A stretch of DNA of 64,000 nt from Gammaproteobacteria bacterium (lineage in GTDB: Bacteria > Pseudomonadota > Gammaproteobacteria > Pseudomonadales > JADFDG01). Under the pieces are notes generated by a model. The model was not told where the DNA came from. It worked only from the letters and a program-made list of their open reading frames with translations, and did not search any database. The DNA lies in the NCBI GenBank assembly GCA_018262975.1, contig JADFDG010000006.1:57137-121136 (forward strand), in the 5' to 3' direction. The translations under genes and the position numbers were made by a program. Of the stretch, positions 25,536-33,862 are shown piece after piece (within the stretch, counting starts at the first letter, position 1; every line of letters begins with the position of its first letter).

Positions 25536-26372
25536 TCAAGACAGACGGGCCTGCCAGAGGAAGTCGGCGGCGACCACCAGCAGCAGCAGCGCGAATACGC
25601 GGCGCAGCGTGGCCGCCGGCAGGCGGTGGGCGAGCAAGACACCCACGCGGGCCATCGGCATGCTGGCCACTACCAGTGCGACGAGTACCGGCAGGTGCAC
25701 GTAGCCCAGGGAAGCTGCCGGAAGGTCCGCCCGTTGCCAGCCGGCGACGATGAAACCGATGGCTCCGGCCAGGGCGATCGGCATGCCGCAGGCCGATGAA
25801 CTGGCCACGGCCTGCTGCAGGCGCACGCCGGCATGATGCAGCCAGGGCACGAGCAGCGACCCGCCACCGATGCCGAACAGCGCGGAGGCGACGCCAATCA
25901 CGATGGCGGCGACGGCGTGCAGGCCGCGTGCGCCACCTATCGACGAAGCCGTCCCGGTAGCGGATTCCATGTGCTGCGGATGCGCGCGGGCAAGCAGCAT
26001 CTGCAGGCCCATCACCGCGGCAAACACGCCGAAGGCGCGCATCATCCACTCGCCACCGATGTATTCGGCCAGCGCCGTACCCGCCAGCGCGCCGGCCACC
26101 AGGGCAGGCGCCATCACACGCACCAGGTCCCAGCGCACCGCGCCGCGACGGTGATGGGCACGCACCGATGAGAATCCGGTAAAGAGAATGCTCGCCAGGG
26201 AAGTGGCTACCGCCAGCTGCATGGCAAGCGCCGGCGTCACGCCGTGTATGCCGTAAACCCACACCAGGGCCGGCACGATCACCAGCCCGCCGCCGATACC
26301 CAGCATGCCGCCGAGCAACCCGGCCAGCGCGCCGGCGATGACCGACGGCACGATCAACCACAGGTCAACCAT
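25536..26372 (-). CDS. TauE/SafE family anion exporter
   Basis: This 278-residue protein has about eight membrane segments. The paired repeat motifs GALAGLLGGMLGIGGGLVIVPAL in the first half and GVASALFGIGGGSLLVPWLH in the second are typical of TauE/SafE (sulfite/sulfoacetate and other organic anion export). It starts 3 bases after the unknown gene that ends the type II secretion operon, so it may be on the same transcript. The substrate is unknown. Confidence 0.88.
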   Translation of the reverse strand: MVDLWLIVPSVIAGALAGLLGGMLGIGGGLVIVPALVWVYGIHGVTPALAMQLAVATSLASILFTGFSSVRAHHRRGAVRWDLVRVMAPALVAGALAGTALAEYIGGEWMMRAFGVFAAVMGLQMLLARAHPQHMESATGTASSIGGARGLHAVAAIVIGVASALFGIGGGSLLVPWLHHAGVRLQQAVASSSACGMPIALAGAIGFIVAGWQRADLPAASLGYVHLPVLVALVVASMPMARVGVLLAHRLPAATLRRVFALLLLVVAADFLWQARLS

Positions 26373-26375
26373 GGC

Positions 26376-27659
26376 TCAGGGTGCCGCGCGGAAACGATAG
26401 GCCGGCGTTTCCCGCCAGCGTCGTACATAGGCGCGCGGCTCGGCGCCGGCCAGCTCCTTGTCGAAAGCGAGCGTTACGCCGAAGCGGAAGTCCTCGCCCG
26501 GCGGGAAGCCGCGGATTCCGTAGCCGATATTCGGCTGCTGCCCGGCGACACGTTCCGGCTTGTCCTTGCGGTCCAGCGAGTCCTCGTAGACGAACTCGAG
26601 AGGGATGCCACGCAACTCGCGCGGCACGTCCAGGAAGGTCAGCACTGAAAAGCCGTTGCGCGCATCGAACAGTATCCAGTCCTCGTCGGAGCTGAGGCCT
26701 CGTGCCAGCATCTGCTGCTCCGTCGCATCGATCCGCCCGTCGGTGATGGCCTGCAGCGTGCCGCCACGCGCCGTGCGCACCACCGAACCGGAAAGTCTGT
26801 TCGCATCGAGCGTGACCCGCACCGACGGGTTCACCAGGGCCTTGCGGTACAGGCGGGGAATGCGCGCGTGGGTCAGCGCCTCGAAGTGACGCGGGTAGCG
26901 CAGGACCTGCACCTGCATCTTCATGACCGGGATACCGCCGAACACCACGCTCGTTTCCAGCTGTATCGTCGAGCGCAGCGGCCCGCTGCGCTGGCCGATC
27001 AGCCGGGGACGCAGGTTGTCGTTGTCGAGCGTCAGGCGCGTGGCGGCAGTCAGCACGCCGCCCGAGATCCGCATCTTCAGGGTATCGACCAGCGACGTGT
27101 CGCGGTCACCGCGCCAACTGCGCACCATGAGGTGTTTCCAGTTCAGCTCGTTGGCCGGGTCGACCCGCAACGTGTAGAACGGCGTTTCGGTGACGCCGGT
27201 AGCAACGTCGTGGCGCACGTAACTCTGCGTTGCCAATGGAAGACCACCGGCCAGCACCTGCAGGTAACGCGTCTCGTCCTGCGCGGTGGCCGCCAGTTCG
27301 CCGAGCCACCCGGCCGGCGGGGCCACCCCCGCGGGCAACGATTCCGTGCCGAGGTCGCCGGCGAGCACCAGCAGGCGGTCATCGGCGTCGAACACGCCTT
27401 CCCTGCCCTTCAGCGGCAGGCCGGTCGAGGCAAACCAGACCTGCCCGGTGGCATTGTATTCATCGACCTGGAACGGCACGGGTTGCAGCACACCGTTGCG
27501 CAGCACGCCCACCCGCAGCGTCGCGATCGGCTGACCGGCCGCTGCCGGCAACTGGGCCGGGGTGAGTTGCAGGATCTTGTCAGGGTCCCAGCCGGCAACG
27601 GCAGTGCATGCCGGCAGCAGCGCCAGCACCAGCCATGCACGCAGCCAGCGCGCTGTCAC
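26376..27659 (-). CDS. Exported protein of unknown function ending the T2SS operon
   Basis: This 427-residue protein begins with a signal peptide (LRAWLVLALLPACTAVAG; either signal peptidase I after AVAG or a poor lipobox LPAC). The start is the GTG at 27659, which overlaps the gspM stop as GTGA, so it is translationally coupled to the secretion genes. The mature protein is beta-rich with few Cys. In the window it holds the place that gspN or gspD takes in Xanthomonas-type operons, but I see no resemblance to either. A T2SS-linked periplasmic or outer-membrane factor is possible. No family is recognised. Confidence 0.75.
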   Translation of the reverse strand: MTARWLRAWLVLALLPACTAVAGWDPDKILQLTPAQLPAAAGQPIATLRVGVLRNGVLQPVPFQVDEYNATGQVWFASTGLPLKGREGVFDADDRLLVLAGDLGTESLPAGVAPPAGWLGELAATAQDETRYLQVLAGGLPLATQSYVRHDVATGVTETPFYTLRVDPANELNWKHLMVRSWRGDRDTSLVDTLKMRISGGVLTAATRLTLDNDNLRPRLIGQRSGPLRSTIQLETSVVFGGIPVMKMQVQVLRYPRHFEALTHARIPRLYRKALVNPSVRVTLDANRLSGSVVRTARGGTLQAITDGRIDATEQQMLARGLSSDEDWILFDARNGFSVLTFLDVPRELRGIPLEFVYEDSLDRKDKPERVAGQQPNIGYGIRGFPPGEDFRFGVTLAFDKELAGAEPRAYVRRWRETPAYRFRAAP

Positions 27660-28168
27660 CGCGGCATGCCCAGGGTGAGCCGGATGTTCGCCAGGCCAGG
27701 CTGCGGCACACTGTCGGCACTGAAGTTCTCGACGACGAGACCGTGCCGTTGTTCGACCAGTACGATCCATCGCAGCACGTCGGTAAGCACCGCATTCTCG
27801 AGGGTCACGCGCACGCGGTGTTCCCCGTCGGGCTCGAAACGCTGCAGGTTGATACCGGCATCGCGGGCACTGCCGTTGACAGCCGCCAGCAAGGACTGGC
27901 CGGCGGGCAGGCGCCCCGTCCCGGCGGACGCGGCCGCCCGCCGGGCGGCCGGCGCGTTCGCCTGCATCCAGGCCAGATCATCGCGCGCCTCGGCCGCATC
28001 GGCTTGCGCACGATCAACCCAGGCGCGCAGCGGCGATACCAGGGCCATCCAGACGACGACCGCAACGAAAAACACCAGCAGGCCACCCAGCGCGCGTTGA
28101 TCGCGCGATGGCAATGCCTGCCAGCGCGCAAGCCACGGCTGCATCTGTTGGCGCAGGAGCAACTTCAT
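27656..28168 (-). CDS. gspM: Type II secretion protein GspM
   Basis: This 170-residue bitopic protein has a short cytoplasmic N-terminus, one membrane helix (ALGGLLVFFVAVVVWMALVSP) and then a coiled and ferredoxin-like periplasmic domain (DAGINLQRFEPDGEHRVRVTLENA, VLRWIVLVEQRHGLVVENFSAD). GspM partners GspL in the inner-membrane platform. It overlaps gspL upstream (ATGA) and the unknown gene downstream (GTGA). Confidence 0.9.
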   Translation of the reverse strand: MKLLLRQQMQPWLARWQALPSRDQRALGGLLVFFVAVVVWMALVSPLRAWVDRAQADAAEARDDLAWMQANAPAARRAAASAGTGRLPAGQSLLAAVNGSARDAGINLQRFEPDGEHRVRVTLENAVLTDVLRWIVLVEQRHGLVVENFSADSVPQPGLANIRLTLGMPR

Positions 28169-29424
28169 GCACCCTCCCCGGCGGCGCTGATGTTCATGCG
28201 CGCCTTGTAGCCGTCCTGCTGGGCGACGCCAGCCCCGAGGTCCACCATCAATCCCTTCTGTTCGAGCGCCTGCCGCAAACGATCAAGGTCGTCGAGGTTG
28301 CGCGCCACGATGTCGATGCGCAACTGCGCATGGGCGCCATCCCAGTTGATGTTTTGCGGTTTGTAGCTGGCCCCGTCCTTGTCCAGTGAAGCCAGCGCCT
28401 CGGACGTGCGCGCCACCAGTGCCACGAACGATGCCCCTGACGCAGCGCCGCTGCGGAGCTGGCCCTCCATCTGCACGCGGGGCCGCGGCACGTTGGCAGC
28501 AGCCGGGAATATGCTGCGATAGAGTTCCACCTGGGCTTGTTGCAGCGAGTCGGCGGCACGGGACTGCGTAATGCCGAGCGCCACCTGGTAGCCGATCGCC
28601 AGCACCGCCCAGCAGGCGGCAAGCCATGCCAGCGGGCGCCAGTCGAAGCCCAGCGACAGCGTGTTTCCACCCGTGCGCACGAATGCTCCCTGCCGCAGAT
28701 TCACCGGCGCCAGGCTGAGGTCGTCGGCAGCCATCCACGCGAGCCGGTGCCGGCCGCCTTCAACCACGTCCAGCTCCGGCGGTGCCTCCGCGGATCCGAG
28801 AGCGCTCTCCAGGTTGCCGATGGCGAGGGCGTCCTCCGTGCAGCCGGACAACAGGCGCAACCGGGCAAACCGGCCGCTGGCGACGCCCTCTGCCAGCACC
28901 GCCGCGTCGGCGGCCGCGAACGGCACCACCGTGCCGTCACCGCCCGCAAGCACGCTCTCGTCACCATCGAGCAGCCACGTGGCGCCTTCCCGGGGTACCG
29001 CCAGCGCGAGTGCCTCGCTGGTGACGATGTCCGGGTCGATTCCAGCTGCCAGAAGCGTATCCAGCAGGTCCTTCAGGTATTGCCGGTCTACGGCGAGCAC
29101 CTGCAGGCGCTCGCCATCGATGCGCCGCCCGGCGACGACGTGCAGGCGTTCGACTTCGCCGGCGAGGTTTTCTTCCAGGAGGAACGGCAACGCCTGCAGC
29201 AACTGGCGATGCTGGCGCACCGGGACAGTCACCGGCGCCGCCAGCACCTCGGCGGCAGGCAGCAGCAATACCAGCAACTGGCGCCGCGGCGCAGCCGCCA
29301 CCGCTGCGGCCAGTTCGTCGACGCTCCCGCGCTGCACGCTCGCATCGGAGATCGACGCGTCGATCCATTCCCACGCCGCCCCGGCGGAAGCCCCGGTCGG
29401 ACGGAACAGCCAAGCCTTGCTCAC
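28165..29424 (-). CDS. gspL: Type II secretion protein GspL
   Basis: This 419-residue protein has a cytoplasmic actin-like domain in the first two thirds, one membrane helix (PLAWLAACWAVLAIGYQVALG) and a C-terminal periplasmic domain. GspL recruits the GspE ATPase to the inner membrane and binds GspM. The start is the GTG at 29424, overlapping the gspK stop (GTGA); the ATG-like start in the track at 29466 lies within gspK. Confidence 0.9.
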   Translation of the reverse strand: MSKAWLFRPTGASAGAAWEWIDASISDASVQRGSVDELAAAVAAAPRRQLLVLLLPAAEVLAAPVTVPVRQHRQLLQALPFLLEENLAGEVERLHVVAGRRIDGERLQVLAVDRQYLKDLLDTLLAAGIDPDIVTSEALALAVPREGATWLLDGDESVLAGGDGTVVPFAAADAAVLAEGVASGRFARLRLLSGCTEDALAIGNLESALGSAEAPPELDVVEGGRHRLAWMAADDLSLAPVNLRQGAFVRTGGNTLSLGFDWRPLAWLAACWAVLAIGYQVALGITQSRAADSLQQAQVELYRSIFPAAANVPRPRVQMEGQLRSGAASGASFVALVARTSEALASLDKDGASYKPQNINWDGAHAQLRIDIVARNLDDLDRLRQALEQKGLMVDLGAGVAQQDGYKARMNISAAGEGA

Positions 29425-30482
29425 CCTTGTGTCTCCTGTTCGCCGTCCTGCCACCCGGGATTGCACGCGGGCTCGGGGGCACTGAAGGTCTGCCCGAGAT
29501 CGCGCTGCACCACGCGCGGGGCGCCGCCCTGCAACGGACGGTAGACCACGCTGACCAGGCGCATGACGCGGCTGCCGACCGCAACCTGCGCACTGACCTG
29601 GAAGTACTCGCTGTTGACCACCAGCGCCGACTTGAGTTCTGTCTTCTGCGTCGCCGTCAAGGCAGACAGTGCCGGCAATGCCAGCACCTCGTCCACGGTA
29701 GCAAAAGGCTGCTGTCCGCGCGCGTCGACGATGGCCTCCGCCACGCCACTGTCCATGCCCGCCATGAGCGACTGCAGGACCTCGGCGGAGGCTGTGTTCA
29801 CGTTCACGCGCGTGCCCTCCGGCAAGGCCGTAATATACCGGCTGAACAACGGGTTATCACCCGCCGCCTGCCACAGGGTGGCGTTGGCGGATGGCAGGGC
29901 ACGCAACTCGGAGACGTTGGCCATCGGCGTGTTGCCGGTTCGCCAGAACTCGTACTCGGTGTCCTCGGCACCACCCATCCCGTCGACGAGGCTGTTGCTG
30001 TCGAGCCAGTCGGCGGCTTCCTCGGCCAGGCCCTCCGCTGCACCGGCACCCGCCTCGCCGGGCAACACCAGCCTGAGCAAGCGCTTGAGCCGCTCCACCT
30101 GCACGCGGTCGATCGTCCGCTGGCCTTCGCGGGTCGCCACCAGGTTATTGAGGTTGATGCGCCCCTGCAGGTCCTGGATCGAGACCAGGAACACACCGTT
30201 GTCCCACGGCAGCGGGCCGATATTCACCGCCCAGTCGGCTTCGCTGCAGGCATCGATGTCCTCGCCGGCCTTGCGATCGGCCTCCCGATCCGCCGTCAGC
30301 GCACGCACGCCCAGCGATTCGGCGGACAGCAGGTACGCATACCCTTGCTCCATCATCAGGGTGTTCTCGGTGCGCGTGCGATCCTGCTCAAGCCGGTCCA
30401 TGACCTCCGCGGCGATGAGCACCGTCATCGAGAGCAACAGCAGCACGACCACCAGCGCGACACCGCGCTCCCGGGTTGCCAT
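29421..30482 (-). CDS. gspK: Type II secretion minor pseudopilin GspK
   Basis: This 353-residue protein has the prepilin-type N-terminus RERGVALVVVLLLLSMTVLIAAE; as usual for GspK there is no Glu at position 5 after the processed Gly. The large GspK domain follows, with LQGRINLNNL, DWLDSN and RVNVNTASAEVLQSLM (the last a helix-hairpin-helix-like GspK signature). With GspI and GspJ it forms the pseudopilus tip. It begins directly after the gspJ stop. Confidence 0.93.
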   Translation of the reverse strand: MATRERGVALVVVLLLLSMTVLIAAEVMDRLEQDRTRTENTLMMEQGYAYLLSAESLGVRALTADREADRKAGEDIDACSEADWAVNIGPLPWDNGVFLVSIQDLQGRINLNNLVATREGQRTIDRVQVERLKRLLRLVLPGEAGAGAAEGLAEEAADWLDSNSLVDGMGGAEDTEYEFWRTGNTPMANVSELRALPSANATLWQAAGDNPLFSRYITALPEGTRVNVNTASAEVLQSLMAGMDSGVAEAIVDARGQQPFATVDEVLALPALSALTATQKTELKSALVVNSEYFQVSAQVAVGSRVMRLVSVVYRPLQGGAPRVVQRDLGQTFSAPEPACNPGWQDGEQETQG

Positions 30483-31127
30483 TCAGGTCTCCCGCGCATG
30501 GGGATTGGCGACCACGCGGAAAAACCGCTTCAGCGTGCCGAAGCGCGCCGTCTCGATTTCCACGCTGACCGCCAATGGCGCGGGCCGATAGATCGGTTCG
30601 CGTTCGAGGTCGACGGCCGGCGGCCAGGTGTCGCTCCACTCATAATCCGATTGTCCGGGCCGGCTGAGGAACTGCACTCGGAAATTGACGACCCCGGTGA
30701 GCAGGACCGTCGAGGACGGCGTCGTGCCGACCTGGCGATCCGGGTGGTCCCAGTACTCGCGCAACAGGCGATCGCCGTCGATCCGGTAGCGTACGCGCTG
30801 CAGGTTGCTGCGCGGACGCGTATGCAGCGGGTTGATCCAGCCGGTGCGGGTCAACTCCACCGAGCCATCGGCCATGGTGCCGATGAACGACTGCGCATCC
30901 CCCAGCTCGTCGCGCGCCGGGCGTGCCACGGCCTGCTCGAAGTCACGCTGCATGAACAGGAAACCGCGCTGCAGGTCGGCAAGCGCCTGCGCACGCTCGC
31001 CCACCCGCTCGCGGTTGGTCACCGCCTGCCCGAACACCATCGAAGCGCCAACGCCGATAACCACCACGATGGCCGTGGCGACCAGTAACTCGAGCAGGGT
31101 GAAACCGCGCTGGCCCGCCCGCATCAT
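30483..31127 (-). CDS. gspJ: Type II secretion minor pseudopilin GspJ
   Basis: This 214-residue protein has the prepilin motif QRGFTLLELLVATAIVVV near the start; Glu5 is present. The rest matches GspJ (LADLQRGFLFMQRDFEQAVARPARDE, typical of the first helix). The start at 31127 overlaps the gspI stop as ATGA. GspJ forms the pseudopilus tip with GspI and GspK. Confidence 0.93.
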   Translation of the reverse strand: MMRAGQRGFTLLELLVATAIVVVIGVGASMVFGQAVTNRERVGERAQALADLQRGFLFMQRDFEQAVARPARDELGDAQSFIGTMADGSVELTRTGWINPLHTRPRSNLQRVRYRIDGDRLLREYWDHPDRQVGTTPSSTVLLTGVVNFRVQFLSRPGQSDYEWSDTWPPAVDLEREPIYRPAPLAVSVEIETARFGTLKRFFRVVANPHARET

Positions 31128-31552
31128 GGCGGCGTCTCCTTGGCGGGCGCGGCGGCGGCAGCCGGTGGCTCCTCTGCCGGCTGCACCAGCAGGGCTGTCA
31201 GTGTCGACACCGGATGTTTCTCCCCGAGGGCGCCTTCCGGGCGCGGACCCACGGAAATGTCGACGCGTCGCGTGCCCGGAAACGGACCGGCAGCCACCTC
31301 GGTATCCACGAACCATTGCCGGCCGGCAAATTCCGACTCGTCGTCCTGGCGACCGATCGAAGGCCAGCGCTGGTAAATCTGCAACTCGACCAGCTTGTTC
31401 GACGCAACCCAGGCCGCCATGGTCTTGTCCTCGAAGCGTGTCACGCCCCTGACGTTGGCGGTCATCGTGCTGTCCAGGGCGATGGCCAGCGCCACGAAGA
31501 TCGCCAGCGAAACCATGACCTCGATGAGGGTGAAGCCCTGTTGCCGCGTCAT
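31124..31552 (-). CDS. gspI: Type II secretion minor pseudopilin GspI
   Basis: This 142-residue protein has the prepilin cleavage motif QQGFTLIEVMVSLAIFVALAIA after four residues. Further on, DKTMAAWVASNKLVELQI is a GspI-typical segment. The C-terminus is a low-complexity Ala/Pro tail. The ATG at 31552 is chosen because it gives the short, positively charged leader; the ORF-track start lies in gspH. Confidence 0.92.
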   Translation of the reverse strand: MTRQQGFTLIEVMVSLAIFVALAIALDSTMTANVRGVTRFEDKTMAAWVASNKLVELQIYQRWPSIGRQDDESEFAGRQWFVDTEVAAGPFPGTRRVDISVGPRPEGALGEKHPVSTLTALLVQPAEEPPAAAAAPAKETPP

Positions 31553-31559
31553 GATCGCC

Positions 31560-32180
31560 TCAGCCTGCCGGTACGCTGCCGCCCGCGGCAGTGCCGGGAG
31601 ACGGTGGTGCATCGGCATCGATCCGGTTGCCCAGTGCATCAACCTGCAGCGTCACCGCGCGATCCTCGCCTTCGGCCCGGAATACCGCGGTAAACGGCGT
31701 CACTTCCCCGCTGGACAGCACATATACGGATGGCTGGTAGTCAGGTTCACCCTCGCCTGCGTTCGCTACGGCAACGTCCGCATCGGTGGCGGCATCACCG
31801 AGGGGTTCTGGCACCACGAGAATGCTCTCGTCTGCATCGGCACTGGCGACGACGCGGATGTCCTCGTCGAAAAGACGCACGCTCCAGGGCGCCTCGGATG
31901 GCAACACCGCGCGGAAGCGCGACAACTGGGCGTCCCAGGCGACGAACCGGTAGCCCTCGCTGGAAAACACGATGCCGTATTCACGGCCGGCGAGCATCGC
32001 ATCATCCTGCGCGACGCGGATGCGGGCCGCGAGCGACGCGGCTTCGCGGTTGAGTTCCCGGTAGCGTCCGCCGGCATTGAGATTGGGCAGCAGCAAGGCC
32101 GTGAGCACCCCGATGATGATCACCACCACCAGTATTTCCAGCAGCGTGAAGCCACGCACGCCTGCCCGCCGCTGCCGCAT
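31560..32180 (-). CDS. gspH: Type II secretion minor pseudopilin GspH
   Basis: This 206-residue protein has the prepilin motif VRGFTLLEILVVVIIIGVLTALL and a GspH-like globular domain (AARIRVAQDDAMLAGREYGIVFSSEGYRF). It is about 30 residues longer than many GspH proteins through acidic inserts and a Gly/Ala/Pro-rich tail. It sits between gspG and gspI, as in the standard order. Confidence 0.92.
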   Translation of the reverse strand: MRQRRAGVRGFTLLEILVVVIIIGVLTALLLPNLNAGGRYRELNREAASLAARIRVAQDDAMLAGREYGIVFSSEGYRFVAWDAQLSRFRAVLPSEAPWSVRLFDEDIRVVASADADESILVVPEPLGDAATDADVAVANAGEGEPDYQPSVYVLSSGEVTPFTAVFRAEGEDRAVTLQVDALGNRIDADAPPSPGTAAGGSVPAG

Positions 32181-32200
32181 GGCCGCTGCCCGCAGGCGCC

Positions 32201-32629
32201 TCAGCGGGTGTGCACGTTGATGTCGGCGTCGTAGCCTTCACCGCCTTCACGACCGTCGGCACCGTAGGAATACAGGTCATAGGCGCCGGTGGCCCCCGGC
32301 GATACGTACAGGTAGTCGGTGCCCCAGGGGTCGACGGGCTTGGTCTTCAGGTAACCACCCTGCGGCCAGTTGCGCGCCTCGGCCGGCTGGTTGACCAGCG
32401 CATCAAGGCCCTGCTCGGTGGTCGGATAACGGAAGTTGTCCATCTTGTACATGTCCAGCGCCTGGCTGATGGCCTGCAGGTCGCTCTTTACCGCGGCCAC
32501 GCGGGCCTGGTCGTCGCGACCGATGATGTTCGGCGCGATGAGTGCGGCCAGGATGCCGATGATCACCACCACCACCATGATCTCGATGAGGGTGAAGCCC
32601 TGCTGGCGGTTGGCATGACTGCGTTGCAT
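32201..32629 (-). CDS. gspG: Type II secretion major pseudopilin GspG
   Basis: This 142-residue protein has the processed N-terminus GFTLIEIMVVVVIIGILAALIAPNIIG, the DQARVAAVKSDLQAISQALDMYKMDNFRYPTTEQGLDALV helix and the DPWGTDYLYVSPG calcium-site loop region, all characteristic of GspG. It polymerises into the pseudopilus that drives substrates through the outer-membrane channel. Confidence 0.96.
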   Translation of the reverse strand: MQRSHANRQQGFTLIEIMVVVVIIGILAALIAPNIIGRDDQARVAAVKSDLQAISQALDMYKMDNFRYPTTEQGLDALVNQPAEARNWPQGGYLKTKPVDPWGTDYLYVSPGATGAYDLYSYGADGREGGEGYDADINVHTR

Positions 32630-32646
32630 GTGTGGTCTCCCGGCCT

Positions 32647-33858
32647 TCAGCCGATCATTTGGTTCATGTTGATGATGGGCAGCATCATGGCGATGACGAT
32701 GGCGAACACCAGCACCGCCATGAACACCAGCACCAGCGGTCCGAACAGTGCCAGGAAGGCGCTGATCATCACCTGCAGGTCCTTTTCCTGGGACTTGGCG
32801 GCGCGCGCCAGCATGCTGTCGAGCTCACCGGAATTCTCGCCGCTGGCAATCATCTGGATCATCATCGGCGGAAAGTAGCCGTGCTGGTCGAGCGATCGGT
32901 GCAGGCTGGCACCCTCCTGGACCTTCACCGAGGCGTGCTTCACCGCGTCGCGTATGCACAGGTTCGACGTCACCTGGCCGGCAATGCGCAGGGCGTCCAC
33001 CAGCGGCACGCCGCTGGAGGTCAGGATCGCCAGCGTGCTGGCAAAACGGGCGCTGTCCGTGCCGCGCACCAGGCGGCGGATCACCGGCGCGCGCAGCAGG
33101 AAGGCGTGGAAGCGCTTGCGCACGGCCTCCTCCTTCATCGCCCCGCGGAACGCCAGCCACGCGATCACCGGCACGACCACCAGCAGCGGCCACCAGGCCT
33201 GCAGGAAGTTGCTCGCGCCAATCAGCACCTGGGTGGCGAACGGCAACTCCTGGCCGTTGCGCTCGAACACCGCGACGATCTTCGGCACCGCCACGGTCAG
33301 CAGGATGGTGACGATGGTGATGGAGAACAGCACGAGGATGACCGGGTAGATCAGGGCGCCGCGGATGGTCCGCAACAGGTCGTAGCGACGTTCGGTGTAG
33401 TCGGCGAGCTCTTCCAGCACCAGGTCTAGGTGGCCGGACTTCTCGCCGGCCGCGACCGTGGACCGGTAGAGCTCCGGGAACGATCCGGGGAACTGCTCGA
33501 GGGCATACGCCAGCGTATGCCCTTCCACCACCTTGGCACGGATGGCCAGCACCATGGAACTGATTCGCTGCTTCTCGCTCTGCCTGGCCACGGCGCGCAG
33601 CGCCTCTTCCACGGGGAGTCCGGAATGGATCAGCGTGGCAATCTGCCGGGTCAGCAGCGCAAGGTCGGCGGCGCTGATCGAACGCGCGAAGGTTGATCGC
33701 GCCGTGCGCTGCTCCTTTTCCAGGCTGGCCTCGACCGACAACGGCATCCAGCCCTTGTCGCGCAGCTGCTGGCGCACCTGGCGTGCACTGTCGGCCTCGA
33801 GCACCCCCGAGCGCTTGCGCCCGCTCTCGTCGAGAACCTCGTAAACGAAGGCCGGCAC
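32647..33858 (-). CDS. gspF: Type II secretion platform protein GspF
   Basis: This 403-residue protein has two GspF/PilC domains and three membrane helices. Family segments include LLTRQIATLIHSGLPVEEALRAV, TVAAGEKSGHLDLVLEELADYTE and MIASGENSGELDSMLARAAKSQEKD. The start codon is GTG. It lies 4 bases after gspE. GspF forms the inner-membrane rotor of the machine. Confidence 0.96.
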   Translation of the reverse strand: MPAFVYEVLDESGRKRSGVLEADSARQVRQQLRDKGWMPLSVEASLEKEQRTARSTFARSISAADLALLTRQIATLIHSGLPVEEALRAVARQSEKQRISSMVLAIRAKVVEGHTLAYALEQFPGSFPELYRSTVAAGEKSGHLDLVLEELADYTERRYDLLRTIRGALIYPVILVLFSITIVTILLTVAVPKIVAVFERNGQELPFATQVLIGASNFLQAWWPLLVVVPVIAWLAFRGAMKEEAVRKRFHAFLLRAPVIRRLVRGTDSARFASTLAILTSSGVPLVDALRIAGQVTSNLCIRDAVKHASVKVQEGASLHRSLDQHGYFPPMMIQMIASGENSGELDSMLARAAKSQEKDLQVMISAFLALFGPLVLVFMAVLVFAIVIAMMLPIINMNQMIG

Positions 33859-33862
33859 GGCG

